DNA from: Curtobacterium sp. SGAir0471
GTDB lineage: Bacteria; Actinomycetota; Actinomycetes; Actinomycetales; Microbacteriaceae
Direction of reading: 5' to 3'
Length of the DNA stretch: 64,000 bases
Assembly (NCBI RefSeq): GCF_005490985.1
Contig: NZ_CP027869.1
Location: forward strand, 3,410,001 to 3,474,000
The position numbers and the translations under genes are program-made. Positions 1-8,098 of this stretch are shown piece after piece. The number at the start of each line of letters is the position of its first letter. The first letter of the stretch is position 1. The notes beneath the pieces are model-generated. The model saw only the letters and a program-made list of their open reading frames with translations. It was not told where the DNA came from and ran no database searches.

Positions 1-1427
1 TTCACGACGTCCTTGAGGTGCACGACGCCGAGCAGCGCGACGGAGCCCGAGGCCGAGCGGCGCCCGACGACGAGCGGTGTCCCGCCCTGGTCGGAGATCT
101 CGGCGACCGCGGTGTCGATCGCCGCGACGACGGCCGCGTCGGTCGATCCCGCCCACGCGAGCACGGCCGCGGCCGCACCCTTGCGGATCTGCGACCCGTC
201 GGCCAGGTCGAGCCCGGACATGCGGGTCTGCGCCGTGAAGGGCACCTCGACCGCGCCCGCCGGGTTGCCCGGCGCGATGCCGTCCTGCTCGGCGAGCGTG
301 ACGATGGAACGGCCCTCGGGCGTGCTGTCCGCGGCGCTCGACAGCGCGGCGGCCTCCATGAGCTCCGCCTCGGTCACACCGGGGACGGGCACCACGCGCG
401 AGGCCTGGCGGTTGCCGTACGTGATGGTGCCGGTCTTGTCGAGCAGCAGCGTCGTGATGTCACCGGCGGCCTCGACCGCGCGGCCGGACATCGCCAGGAC
501 GTTGTGCTGCACGAGCCGGTCCATGCCGGCGATGCCGATCGCGGAGAGCAGCGCCCCGATGGTGGTCGGGATGAGACAGACGAGCAGGGCGATGAGCACC
601 GGCACGCTGACGGTCGCACCGACCAGCCCCGCGATGGGCTGCATCGTCAGGCAGACGATCACGAAGACGATCGACAGCGACGCGAGCAGGATGTTCAGCG
701 CGATCTCGTTCGGCGTCTTCTGCCGCGCAGCACCCTCGACGAGCCGGATCATCCGGTCGATGAAGGTCTCGCCCGGTGTCGAGGTGATCCGGACGACGAT
801 CCGGTCGGACAGCACCCGGGTGCCGCCCGTGACGGCACTGCGGTCGCCGCCGGACTCGCGGATGACGGGCGCCGACTCACCGGTGACCGCCGACTCGTCG
901 ACGCTGGCGATGCCCTCGACGACGTCGCCGTCACCGGGGATCACCTCGCCGGCGACGACCACCACGACGTCCCCCTTGGCGAGGTCCACCGAGGCGACCT
1001 CCTCGGTGTCGTTCGACAGCGCAGCGGCGTCGGACGCGTCCCACCGCAGGACCCGGCGGGCGCTGGTCGTGGAGCGGGTCTTCCGCAGGGTGTCGGCCTG
1101 CGCCTTGCCCCGGCCCTCGGCGACGGCCTCGGCCAGGTTGGCGAAGACGACGGTCAGCCAGAGCCACACTGCGATCGCGGCGGTGAACACCGACGGCTCG
1201 ACGAACGCGGTCACGGTGGTGAGCGCGGCGCCGACCTCGACGATGAACATGACGGGGTTGCGCCACATCAGGCGCGGGTCGAGCTTGCGGAGTGCGCCGG
1301 GCAGGCCCGCCGCCAGCTGTCGGGGTCCGAAGGCGGACGATCGGGTGACCGGCCGGGAGGCGCTGGTCGCCTCCGCCTCGGCGGTCGCGGTGGTCGTGGT
1401 GTCGTGTGTCATCGATGCGGCTTTCAT
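1..1427 (-). CDS. kdpB: KdpB, K+-transporting P-type ATPase catalytic subunit (partial, cut by window edge)
   Basis: This is the ATP-hydrolysing subunit of the high-affinity KdpFABC potassium pump in the cytoplasmic membrane. About 475 N-terminal residues are visible; the gene runs off the left edge. The P-type phosphorylation motif DKTGT lies near residue 330, preceded by the A-domain motif VTGES and by membrane segments. The ATG at 1427-1425 overlaps the kdpA stop as ATGA, so translation is probably coupled to kdpA. A second in-frame ATG lies at 1412. The N-terminal tail is rich in Thr, Ala and Ser before the first hydrophobic segment. kdpC, and perhaps kdpDE, would be expected beyond the edge. 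Confidence 0.96.
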   Translation of the reverse strand, partial: MKAASMTHDTTTTATAEAEATSASRPVTRSSAFGPRQLAAGLPGALRKLDPRLMWRNPVMFIVEVGAALTTVTAFVEPSVFTAAIAVWLWLTVVFANLAEAVAEGRGKAQADTLRKTRSTTSARRVLRWDASDAAALSNDTEEVASVDLAKGDVVVVVAGEVIPGDGDVVEGIASVDESAVTGESAPVIRESGGDRSAVTGGTRVLSDRIVVRITSTPGETFIDRMIRLVEGAARQKTPNEIALNILLASLSIVFVIVCLTMQPIAGLVGATVSVPVLIALLVCLIPTTIGALLSAIGIAGMDRLVQHNVLAMSGRAVEAAGDITTLLLDKTGTITYGNRQASRVVPVPGVTEAELMEAAALSSAADSTPEGRSIVTLAEQDGIAPGNPAGAVEVPFTAQTRMSGLDLADGSQIRKGAAAAVLAWAGSTDAAVVAAIDTAVAEISDQGGTPLVVGRRSASGSVALLGVVHLKDVV

Positions 1428-3115
1428 CGTGCGAGCGCTTCGGCGAGGGGGCCCAGGGCGAGGACCGGGAAGTAGGTGAGGGCGGTGACGATCACGGCGA
1501 CCGCACCGAGCAGGCCGACGAACAGCGGCCGGTGCGTGGGGAGCGTCCCGACGGTGGCGGGCACCTTGTCCTGCGCGGCGAGGGACCCGGCGAGCGCCAG
1601 GACGAGCGCGATCGGGACGAACCGGCCGAGCAGCATCACGACGCCGAGCGCGGAGTTCATCCACGTCGTGTTCGCGGTGAGCCCACCGAAGGCGGAACCG
1701 TTGTTGTTCGCGCCCGAGGTGAAGGCGTAGAGCAGTTCGGACAGCCCGTGGTTGCCCGGGTTGAAGATGCTCGTGCCGAGGACCTGCTCACGGACGCCCG
1801 GGATCACCAGGGACAGTCCGGTGCCGAGCAGCACCAGGGTCGGCGTGACGAGGATGTACAGCGCGGCGAAGGTCATCTCGCGGGCACGGATCTTCTTGCC
1901 GAGGTACTCCGGGGTCCGACCGACGAGCAGGCCGCCGATGAACACCGTGATCACCGCGAGCACGAGCATGCCGTACAGGCCGGAGCCGACACCGCCGGGG
2001 CTGATCTCGCCGAGCATCATGTTGAGGAGCGCCATCATCCCGCCGATCGGCGTGAAGCTGTCGAACATGCCGTTCACCGCACCGGTGGACGTGGCGGTCG
2101 AGGTCGTGCCGAAGAGCGTCGTGCCGAGGATGCCGAAGCGCATCTCCTTGCCCTCCATGGCCGCACCGGCCGCCTGCGTGGCGCTGCCGCCGCCGGCGAG
2201 CTCCGCGATCGACATGACCGAGAGCGACACGAGGAAGATCGCGCCCATCACGGCGAGGATCGCGTACCCCTGGCGGTCGTCGCCGACCATGCGCCCGAAG
2301 GTGCGGGGCAGCGAGAACGGGATGACCAGCATGAGGAAGACCTCGACGAGGTTCGTCCACGCCTGCGGGTTCTCGAACGGGTGCGCCGAGTTCGCGTTGA
2401 AGTAGCCGCCGCCGTTCGTGCCGAGCTCCTTGATGGCCTCCTGCGACGCGACGAGCCCGTCGGGGATGTGCTGGGTTCCACCGGCGAGGGTGGTGACGTC
2501 CAGCCCGCTGCCCCAGGACTGCACGACACCGCCGGCGACCAGGACGATCGCGAAGACGAAGGCGCCCGGGAGCAGGAGCCGACCGGTGCCGCGGACGACG
2601 TCGACCCACACGTTGCCGAGCGTGCCGCTCTTCCGGCGCGCGAACCCGCGCACCAGGGCCACGGCGACCGCGAGGCCGACCGCGGCGGACAGGAAGTTCT
2701 GCACCGCGAGGCCCGCCATCTGCACGGTGTAACCCATCGTCGCCTCGGGCGAGTAGGACTGCCAGTTCGTGTTCGACACGAACGACGCGGCGGTGTTGAA
2801 CGCGAGCGACGGGCCGACGTTCGGCAGCCCGAGGTCTCCCGGCAGCACGACCTGGATCCGCTGCAGCAGGTAGACGAGCAGCACGCCGACGGCGCTGAAG
2901 AGCAGCACGCCACGCAGGTACGCGGGCCAGGACTGCTCGGCGTCGGGGTCGACCCCGATCACGCGGTAGACACTCCGCTCGATGCGGGCGTGCTTCGTGG
3001 GCGTGTAGACGCGCGCCATCCAGTCGCCGACCGGGCGGTACGCGACCACCAGGAGCAGGACGAGCGTGGCGACCTGGGCGATGCCGGCCCAGACGTCGGC
3101 AGGGGAGCCCGCCAT
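1424..3115 (-). CDS. kdpA: KdpA, K+-binding/translocating subunit of the Kdp ATPase
   Basis: KdpA forms the K+-selective channel-like subunit of KdpFABC. The predicted protein has 563 residues, close to the usual 550-570, with about ten hydrophobic segments. Filter-type loops with family-typical sequences are visible, for example [18 protein letters not shown]. The ATG at 3115 overlaps the kdpF stop as ATGA. A longer open frame extends to 3259, but its extra residues are arginine-rich and not KdpA-like, so I reject that start. It is co-transcribed with kdpF upstream and kdpB downstream. Confidence 0.97.
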   Translation of the reverse strand: MAGSPADVWAGIAQVATLVLLLVVAYRPVGDWMARVYTPTKHARIERSVYRVIGVDPDAEQSWPAYLRGVLLFSAVGVLLVYLLQRIQVVLPGDLGLPNVGPSLAFNTAASFVSNTNWQSYSPEATMGYTVQMAGLAVQNFLSAAVGLAVAVALVRGFARRKSGTLGNVWVDVVRGTGRLLLPGAFVFAIVLVAGGVVQSWGSGLDVTTLAGGTQHIPDGLVASQEAIKELGTNGGGYFNANSAHPFENPQAWTNLVEVFLMLVIPFSLPRTFGRMVGDDRQGYAILAVMGAIFLVSLSVMSIAELAGGGSATQAAGAAMEGKEMRFGILGTTLFGTTSTATSTGAVNGMFDSFTPIGGMMALLNMMLGEISPGGVGSGLYGMLVLAVITVFIGGLLVGRTPEYLGKKIRAREMTFAALYILVTPTLVLLGTGLSLVIPGVREQVLGTSIFNPGNHGLSELLYAFTSGANNNGSAFGGLTANTTWMNSALGVVMLLGRFVPIALVLALAGSLAAQDKVPATVGTLPTHRPLFVGLLGAVAVIVTALTYFPVLALGPLAEALAR

Positions 3116-3204
3116 CAGAAGCGCTCCGGGTGGACGAGGGCCCACACGAGGTAGACGACCGATGCGATGCCGAGGACGGCGGCGGCGATGGTGACGACGA
3201 TCAC
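3115..3204 (-). CDS. kdpF: KdpF, small membrane subunit of the Kdp ATPase
   Basis: This 29-residue peptide is essentially one transmembrane helix ending in the KdpF hallmark ALVHPERF. In known systems KdpF stabilises the KdpABC complex in the membrane. The start is a GTG at 3204-3202 that overlaps the stop of the preceding 27-codon frame (GTGA), and its own stop overlaps the kdpA start (ATGA). It is therefore in a fully overlapping translational chain. It is short enough to be missed by standard gene callers. Confidence 0.9.
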   Translation of the reverse strand: MIVVTIAAAVLGIASVVYLVWALVHPERF

Positions 3205-3284
3205 AGCCGCTCCACCCCCTTGGCGATGAGTGCCACCACGCCGAACACGGCGAGGACACCGGCGACGACGAAGACGTCGAACAC
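3201..3284 (-). CDS. 27-residue putative membrane microprotein at the head of the kdp operon
   Basis: A GTG-started frame of 27 codons precedes kdpF. A GGAG Shine-Dalgarno sequence sits 6 nt before the start. The predicted peptide begins [15 protein letters not shown] and ends IAKGVERL: one hydrophobic helix followed by a short basic/acidic tail. Its stop overlaps the kdpF GTG by GTGA. The architecture mirrors KdpF, which suggests a second single-helix accessory peptide or a leader that couples translation into the operon. I recall similar short frames before kdpF in other actinobacteria, but I know of no assigned function. Confidence 0.6.
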   Translation of the reverse strand: MFDVFVVAGVLAVFGVVALIAKGVERL

Positions 3285-3331
3285 GAGGGACTCCGATGGG
3301 GTTGCTTGCGGGTCGACGCCGGGCGGCGCGG

Positions 3332-3353
3332 ACCGCACCACGGATGGTGCGGT
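3332..3353. promoter_or_regulatory. Perfect 9-bp inverted repeat in the kdp leader
   Basis: ACCGCACCA at 3332-3340 and TGGTGCGGT at 3345-3353 form a perfect 9-bp stem with a 4-nt loop (cgga). It lies 48 bp upstream of the first kdp frame and between that start and the direct repeats at 3390-3420. If the -10 element is the CAGCAT read leftward at 3362-3357, the transcript would begin about at this hairpin. It could then be a 5'-UTR stem-loop or an operator. Confidence 0.5.
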
Positions 3354-3389
3354 ACCGATGCTGGATCCGGTGTCGCGCCTCCAGGTCGG

Positions 3390-3420
3390 TCCTAACGGGT
3401 TCCTGACGGCGTCCTGACGG
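3390..3420. promoter_or_regulatory. Three direct repeats TCCTRACGG at 11-bp spacing, candidate KdpE-type activator site
   Basis: TCCTAACGG (3390-3398), TCCTGACGG (3401-3409) and TCCTGACGG (3412-3420) recur every 11 bp, about one helical turn. Direct repeats on one DNA face are typical of OmpR/PhoB-family response regulators, to which KdpE belongs. They lie about 40-70 bp upstream of the inferred kdp start point, which suits an activator. Two further CCCTAACG copies at 3433-3440 and 3446-3453 have a 13-bp spacing and run into the 3' end of the next gene. Confidence 0.5.
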
Positions 3421-3447
3421 ACGCATGCACCGCCCTAACGCACCGCC

Positions 3448-4395
3448 CTAACGCACCGCCGCGCGCTCGAGCCGCTCCGCCGATCGGCGCACGGCAGCCC
3501 GGAGTTCCTCCGGCCCCTCGACCACGAACGGCACCGTCAGCGCGGCGACCGCTCCGGCGAGCCCGTCCCACGACCACGAGCCGAGCATCAGCCGCGAGCG
3601 GCCGTCCTCGAGCGGCTCGAGCACGGCGTCCTCGGGCAGGAACGGCGCGACGCGCTCGGCATCCTGAGGGGTGAGCAGGACGGACCCGCGGCACGGCCAC
3701 GCGTCCTCCTGCTCGGACCCCTTGAAGCGTGCCGACACGAACGCCGCAGCGTCCCCACCGGGAACGGGCCGTGGAGGGAACGGGAGCCGCGTCCGCATCC
3801 GCGGGGCGATCCGATCGACCCGGTAGGTGCGCCAGTCGTCGTGCTCGGGGTCCCACGCCAGCAGGTACCACCGGCCGTACCGGGCGACCACCGCGTGCGG
3901 CTCGACCCGGTGCGGGGTGTCCCGCTCGCCGTACCCGAACCGCAGGACCTCGTGCCGGTGCACGGCCTCGCTGACGGCGACCAGCACGTCCGGGGCGACC
4001 CGCGGGCCCGACGACCCGACGACGGCATCCACCAGGTCGACGCGCTGCCGGAGCCGGTCCGGCATCACCTGCCGGACCGTGGCGAGCGCGCGGACGGCGG
4101 ACTCGGCGATGTCCGCACCGGAGGCAGGGGCGACCGCGAGGGCCAGGGCGATCGCCACCGCCTGGTCGTCGTCGAACAGCAGCGGCGGGAGGTCCGATCC
4201 GGCAGCCAGGCGGTAGCCGCCGGCCGGCCCGCGGACCGAGTCGATGCGGTAGCCGAGGTCGCGGAGCCGGTCGACGTCCCGGCGGAGCGTCCGGGGGCTG
4301 ACGGTCAGGCGGCCGGCGAGCTCGTCGCCGGTCCACTCTCGGTGCACCTGCAGCAGGGAGAGCAGGGCGAGCATGCGCGAGGACGGTCCGGCCAT
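3448..4395 (-). CDS. YafY-family transcriptional regulator (HTH + WYL domain)
   Basis: The protein is a DNA-binding regulator with an N-terminal winged helix (SPRTLRRDVDRLRDLGY) and a C-terminal WYL domain containing RYGRWYLLAWD, the likely ligand-sensing module. I place the start at the ATG at 4395 (MAGPSSRM, 315 aa) because family members begin just before the SRMLALLSLLQ helix. In-frame starts at 4404 and 4425 (GTG) remain possible. It is divergent from the VOC protein gene starting at 4458, with about 60 bp between them, a common arrangement in which the regulator controls the neighbour. Function of the pair is inferred. Confidence 0.88.
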   Translation of the reverse strand: MAGPSSRMLALLSLLQVHREWTGDELAGRLTVSPRTLRRDVDRLRDLGYRIDSVRGPAGGYRLAAGSDLPPLLFDDDQAVAIALALAVAPASGADIAESAVRALATVRQVMPDRLRQRVDLVDAVVGSSGPRVAPDVLVAVSEAVHRHEVLRFGYGERDTPHRVEPHAVVARYGRWYLLAWDPEHDDWRTYRVDRIAPRMRTRLPFPPRPVPGGDAAAFVSARFKGSEQEDAWPCRGSVLLTPQDAERVAPFLPEDAVLEPLEDGRSRLMLGSWSWDGLAGAVAALTVPFVVEGPEELRAAVRRSAERLERAAVR

Positions 4396-4457
4396 GTCGT
4401 TCATCTTCGATCGAGAAGCGGTCACGATCTGACCGCAACACCGTCGACACTCGACCC

Positions 4458-4877
4458 ATGAGCATCGAGACCACGACCCACATCAACTTCGACGGACAGG
4501 CGCGGGAGGCCCTGGACTTCTGGGCCTCCGCCTTCGGCGGCACCGTCACCGCCGCCACCTACGGCCAGATGGGCGCATCGCAGGACCCCGCCTGGGCGGA
4601 CCGCATCGTGTTCGGCCAGGTCGCGACCGACGCCGGCTTCCGGATCATGGCGTTCGACGTCTGGCCGGACCAGCCGTACGACCAGGGCACGAACGCCTTC
4701 TACGTGTTCGTGCACGGTGACGACGCCGACGAGGTCACCCGCTACTGGGAGGCCCTGTCCGACGGTGCCGAGGTGCGGCAGCCGCTCGCCCCGTCGCCGT
4801 GGGCGCCGCTCGCCGGACAGCTCCGCGACCGGTTCGGCGTGGTGTGGCAGCTCGACGTGGCGGCACCGCAGGCCTGA
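4458..4877 (+). CDS. VOC/PhnB-like (glyoxalase-fold) protein
   Basis: This 139-residue protein starts TTTHINFDGQAREALDFW and contains FYVFVHGDDADEV and WQLDV, the pattern of PhnB / 3-demethylubiquinone-methyltransferase-like vicinal-oxygen-chelate proteins. The enzymatic role in this subfamily is generally unknown; bleomycin-type binding or metal-dependent chemistry are possibilities. It is divergent from the WYL regulator. A GACACT hexamer sits exactly 6 nt before the ATG, a weak leaderless promoter candidate, and no Shine-Dalgarno site is obvious. Confidence 0.85.
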   Translation: MSIETTTHINFDGQAREALDFWASAFGGTVTAATYGQMGASQDPAWADRIVFGQVATDAGFRIMAFDVWPDQPYDQGTNAFYVFVHGDDADEVTRYWEALSDGAEVRQPLAPSPWAPLAGQLRDRFGVVWQLDVAAPQA

Positions 4878-4911
4878 GCGGTCGACGCGCGGGCCGTCAG
4901 TGCCCGAGCCC

Positions 4912-5802
4912 TCAGTGCGTGGACGGTCCGGCGACCGTCCACGTGCTGACCGTGACGGCCGCCGTCACGGTCGTCGGGGCGAACACCCGGTCCGGATCGA
5001 CGTGGTGGTGGCTCGGCCCCATGTGCACCACGTCGTGCACGTCCTCGGCGGACAGCTCCATCGTCCAGGTCAGGTCCTCGGACGTCCGCTGCACGAAGGT
5101 CGGTTCGAGCGAGTCCCGCAGCCGCCGTTCCTTCTCGGGGTCGACGGCGATGGTCGCCTCGGCCAGCTCCGCCAGGTGCCCGTTCCGCGGGGTCACCACG
5201 GCGAGCACGCCGTCGGGGTGCAGCACCCGGGCGTACTCCCGCTGGTTGCGCGGGGCGAAGACGTCCAGCACCACAGCGGCCGCGTCGTCGACGACCGGGA
5301 GGCGCTCGGTCACGTCCCCGACGACGGCCCCCGCCCTCGGGTGGACGCGGGCCGCTCGTCGGATCGCGACCGCGGACAGGTCCAGCGCGACCCCGAGGCA
5401 GGCGGTGACGGAGCCTGCCTGGGCCGGTCCGGTCCTCCCGTCCGGTCCGTCCGTGACGGGCACGTCCGGTCCACCCGCGTCCAGCACGTGCGCGAGGTAG
5501 GTCCCCGGTCCGGATCCGACGTCGAGCACGACACCGGGCGCATCCGTGGCGGCGACCACCGCGGCGAGCGCCCGCTCGACGGACGCGTAGTGCCCGCGGC
5601 CGAGGAAGCGGATGCGGGCGTCGACCATCTCCGGGGTGTCCGCGGTCAGGGCGCGGCGCTTCGCGGGCAGGAGCGTGAGGTGGCCCTGCTTCGCCTCGTC
5701 GAACCGGTGTCCGGTGACGCACCCGACCTGCCCGCCGTCGACACGGGCGAGGGGCTCGGCGCAGACGGGGCAGGCGAGCACGGGGAGCAGGTCGTCGCGC
5801 AC
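4912..5802 (-). CDS. RlmA-family 23S rRNA (guanine-N1)-methyltransferase-like protein
   Basis: The 296-residue protein has an N-terminal zinc finger (C11, C14, C28, H32) followed by RFDEAKQGHLTLLP, the RlmA signature. A SAM-binding core begins at VVLDVGSGPGTYL. RlmA enzymes methylate G745 or G748 of 23S rRNA; RlmAII gives tylosin resistance in producers. The specificity here is not decidable. The GTG start at 5802 is 6 nt after a TACGCT hexamer (5814-5809, leftward), so the mRNA is probably leaderless. It is divergent from the SDR gene at 5837, which uses the same layout. A stretch rich in Pro, Asp and Gly near residues 112-130 looks like a lineage insertion. Confidence 0.88.
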   Translation of the reverse strand: MRDDLLPVLACPVCAEPLARVDGGQVGCVTGHRFDEAKQGHLTLLPAKRRALTADTPEMVDARIRFLGRGHYASVERALAAVVAATDAPGVVLDVGSGPGTYLAHVLDAGGPDVPVTDGPDGRTGPAQAGSVTACLGVALDLSAVAIRRAARVHPRAGAVVGDVTERLPVVDDAAAVVLDVFAPRNQREYARVLHPDGVLAVVTPRNGHLAELAEATIAVDPEKERRLRDSLEPTFVQRTSEDLTWTMELSAEDVHDVVHMGPSHHHVDPDRVFAPTTVTAAVTVSTWTVAGPSTH

Positions 5803-5836
5803 CGTCCCAGCGTACGGGCGTCGGTAGCCTGGCCGG

Positions 5837-6592
5837 ATGGCACTGGAGCAGCTCTTCGGCCTCGACGGTCGCCGTGCACTGGTCACCGGGGGCAGTTCCG
5901 GCATCGGGCGGGCGATCGCGCTCGCCCTGGCGGACGCCGGCGCCCACGTGTTGGTCGCGGCACGGACGCGGGCCACGATCGACGAGACCGTCGCGACGAT
6001 CGCCGACGGCGGCGGGTCGGCCACGGGCGTCGTCGCCGACCTGTCGACGCGGGCGGGAGCGCATGCGCTCGCGGACGCCGTCGGCGAGGTGGACGTCCTC
6101 GTCAACTCGGCCGGCATCAACCTGCGGCCGCCGATGCCGGACCTCGACGAGGGCACGTGGGACGCGACGATGGCCGTCAACCTCGACGCACCCTTCGTGC
6201 TCGGCCAGCGGCTCGCGCCCGGCATGGCCGCGCGCGGGTACGGCCGGATCATCGGCATCAGTTCGCAGCAGGCGCACCGCCCCTTCGCCTCGAGCGGCGC
6301 GTACGGGGTGTCGAAGGCCGGCCTGGAGGCACTGGCACGGTCCCAGGCGGAGGCCTGGTCGGGCAGCGGGGTCACCTCGAACGTCCTTGTCCCCGGCTTC
6401 GTGCAGACCGCGCTCAACAGGCGACTGTCCGCCGACCCCGAGCGGGTCGCGGCACTCGCCGCACGCACGCTCGTCGGACGCAACGGCGAGCCGTCGGACT
6501 TCGCGGCCGTGGCGGTGTTCCTGGCCGGACCGGGCTCCGGGTACGTCACGGGCCAGTCGATCGCGGTCGACGGCGGCTTCTCCGTGCACTGA
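5837..6592 (+). CDS. Short-chain dehydrogenase/reductase (classical SDR)
   Basis: The 251-residue protein carries the cofactor motif TGGSSGIG at residues 17-24, the NSAG motif, and the catalytic YGVSK (Y156, K160). It ends with the SDR pattern VTGQSIAVDGG. The length fits a classical NAD(P)H-dependent oxidoreductase of the gluconate-5-dehydrogenase or FabG type; the substrate is unknown. TAGCCT at 5825-5830 lies exactly 6 nt before the ATG and no Shine-Dalgarno is present, so translation is probably leaderless. The divergent gene is an rRNA methyltransferase with no obvious functional link. Confidence 0.92.
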   Translation: MALEQLFGLDGRRALVTGGSSGIGRAIALALADAGAHVLVAARTRATIDETVATIADGGGSATGVVADLSTRAGAHALADAVGEVDVLVNSAGINLRPPMPDLDEGTWDATMAVNLDAPFVLGQRLAPGMAARGYGRIIGISSQQAHRPFASSGAYGVSKAGLEALARSQAEAWSGSGVTSNVLVPGFVQTALNRRLSADPERVAALAARTLVGRNGEPSDFAAVAVFLAGPGSGYVTGQSIAVDGGFSVH

Positions 6593-6602
6593 CCTCCGCG
6601 CC

Positions 6603-6630
6603 CTGACCGCAATGCGCTGACCGCAGTGCG
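6603..6630. repeat. Tandem duplication of a 14-bp unit (CTGACCGCARTGCG)
   Basis: Two copies, differing at one base, stand side by side just after the SDR stop codon. The second copy can pair locally (ACCGCA with TGCGG), so this may be part of the SDR terminator. No other function is visible. Confidence 0.5.
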
Positions 6631-6675
6631 GCGGGCCGAAGACGACAGTCGAGCGCTGCTCGGTAGCGTCGGTGC

Positions 6676-7287
6676 ATGGCCGTCATCCACCGCGCAGAAC
6701 TCCGACCGTCCAAGGCCGAGGCGCTCGCCGCATGGCTGCCCGCGCAGCCGTGGAGCGGGCTCACCGCCGGTGCCACGGTCGAGGTCGTCACCCGCTTCCG
6801 GTTCGACGACCCCGCGGGCGAGGTCGGCGTCGAGGAGATCCTCGTCCGGACGCCAGAGGGTCGGCTCCTGCACACCCCGCTGACCTACCGCGGTGCCCCG
6901 CTCGAGGGGGCCGGGGCCTGGCTGGTGTGCGAGATGGACCACTCGGTACTCGGTCGCCGCTGGGTGTACGACGCTGCGGCCGACCCGGTCTACGCCGACG
7001 TCCTGCGCCGCGCGATCGCCACCGGCGGGCACGAGGCGGAGCTCGAGCGCGCCGACGGCTCCGGACGGTTCGACAAGGAGGGCACGGCGACGGGCAGTGG
7101 TTCGGCGCCCGACTCCCCCACGGTGACGACGGCCTCGGCCACCACGGACGGCACCGAGACGACGGTGCACACCGACCACGGCGACCTCGTCGTGCTGCGC
7201 GTGGTCGGACTGCCCGTCCCGACCGGCGAGACGCTGACCGCGACGTGGGGCGACCGCTCGGCCGTCGTCGCCGTGCTGCCCGCCTGA
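6676..7287 (+). CDS. Maltokinase N-terminal cap-like domain protein
   Basis: The 203-residue protein matches the free-standing maltokinase N-terminal cap family found in actinobacteria: MAVIHRAELRPSKAEALAAW, then RFRFDDPAGEVGVE and LEGAGAWLVCEMDHSVLGRRWVYD in three pieces. The family takes its name from the cap of the trehalose-pathway maltokinase, but stand-alone members have no assigned reaction. The C-terminal third, after about residue 120, is rich in Thr, Ser and Asp. TAGCGT at 6664-6669 lies 6 nt before the ATG, so the message is probably leaderless. Confidence 0.8.
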   Translation: MAVIHRAELRPSKAEALAAWLPAQPWSGLTAGATVEVVTRFRFDDPAGEVGVEEILVRTPEGRLLHTPLTYRGAPLEGAGAWLVCEMDHSVLGRRWVYDAAADPVYADVLRRAIATGGHEAELERADGSGRFDKEGTATGSGSAPDSPTVTTASATTDGTETTVHTDHGDLVVLRVVGLPVPTGETLTATWGDRSAVVAVLPA

Positions 7288-7392
7288 CGGACCCGCCGCC
7301 GGCCCTCCCACGACGATCCCCGGCCGCCGCGAGCGCCGCCCGCGGCGTGCCCCATTCGGGGGACTCGGAGCTTCCCGGCGTGTGATTGCAAT

Positions 7393-8052
7393 GTGCAACT
7401 TCGGGGCGGGACGGACTGGGCGGGGCTGATCCCCGCCTCGGTGACCGTCGCCGCCGTCGACCACGACCTGGGCGGCCCGCTCACCGACGAGGAACACGCG
7501 GCGATCGCCCACGCCGTCCCCTCGCGTCGCGCCGAGTTCCGGACCGGTCGGGTGCTCGCCCGCCGCACCCTGACGGCGATCGGCACCCCCGTGACCTCGC
7601 TGCCCGTCAGCCGGTCCGGCGCCCCTCGGTGGCCCGACGGCGTGGTCGGCACGATCACCCACTGCCCCGGCGTGCGCGCGTGCGCGGTCGCCCGGAGCGT
7701 CGAGCACGCCGGTGTCGGCATCGACGCCACCCCGGCCCGTCCCCTGCCGTCGGGGGCGCTCCGACGCATCGCGGACCTCTCGGACGACCGTGTCGCACGG
7801 GGTCTCGCTACGCTCCGCCGAACCGGGGTTGAGAGTCCGGACAGCGTCCTGCTCGCCGCTGCCGAGGCCGTCGCGAAGGCCCGCACGGCCGCGCACGACG
7901 GCTGGTTCGGCATCGACGGTGCCCACGTCGAGCTGCGCCCGGACGGGAGCTTCGCGGCAGGGGCACGACGCGGACCCGCGTTCGCGGCGACCGGGCGATG
8001 GGCAGTGGACCGGGGGACGGCGCGGGCGGGCATCGTGCTCGCCGCGCGCTGA
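7393..8052 (+). CDS. EntD-like 4'-phosphopantetheinyl transferase with altered active-site residues
   Basis: The 219-residue protein has the fold markers of EntD-type phosphopantetheinyl transferases: EFRTGRVLARRTL, GAPRWPDGVVGTITHC and GVGIDATPARPL. Such enzymes attach the CoA-derived arm to carrier-protein serines. It sits 46 bp upstream of a carboxylic acid reductase whose carrier domain needs that modification, so the pair is a plausible self-contained unit. D111 is kept, but the usual second acidic ligand (GIDAE) is T113, and the usual SAKEA helix reads AAAEA, keeping E158 but losing the lysine. Activity may be weak or use altered metal binding. The start is GTG (7393); an ATG two bases earlier is in another frame. 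Confidence 0.85.
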   Translation: MQLRGGTDWAGLIPASVTVAAVDHDLGGPLTDEEHAAIAHAVPSRRAEFRTGRVLARRTLTAIGTPVTSLPVSRSGAPRWPDGVVGTITHCPGVRACAVARSVEHAGVGIDATPARPLPSGALRRIADLSDDRVARGLATLRRTGVESPDSVLLAAAEAVAKARTAAHDGWFGIDGAHVELRPDGSFAAGARRGPAFAATGRWAVDRGTARAGIVLAAR

Positions 8053-8098
8053 GACGCGGCGCGCGGGGGCGCGCCGGACGAACGAGGAAGGAACCACC

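Noticed and set aside
13..1479. Long open frame on the + strand over the kdpB region, and similar long frames elsewhere (for example 4717-6606, 7808-11500, 11586-15089)
   Set aside because: They lie opposite or across genes with clear family motifs, have arginine/proline-rich compositions typical of high-G+C shadow frames, and show no domain.
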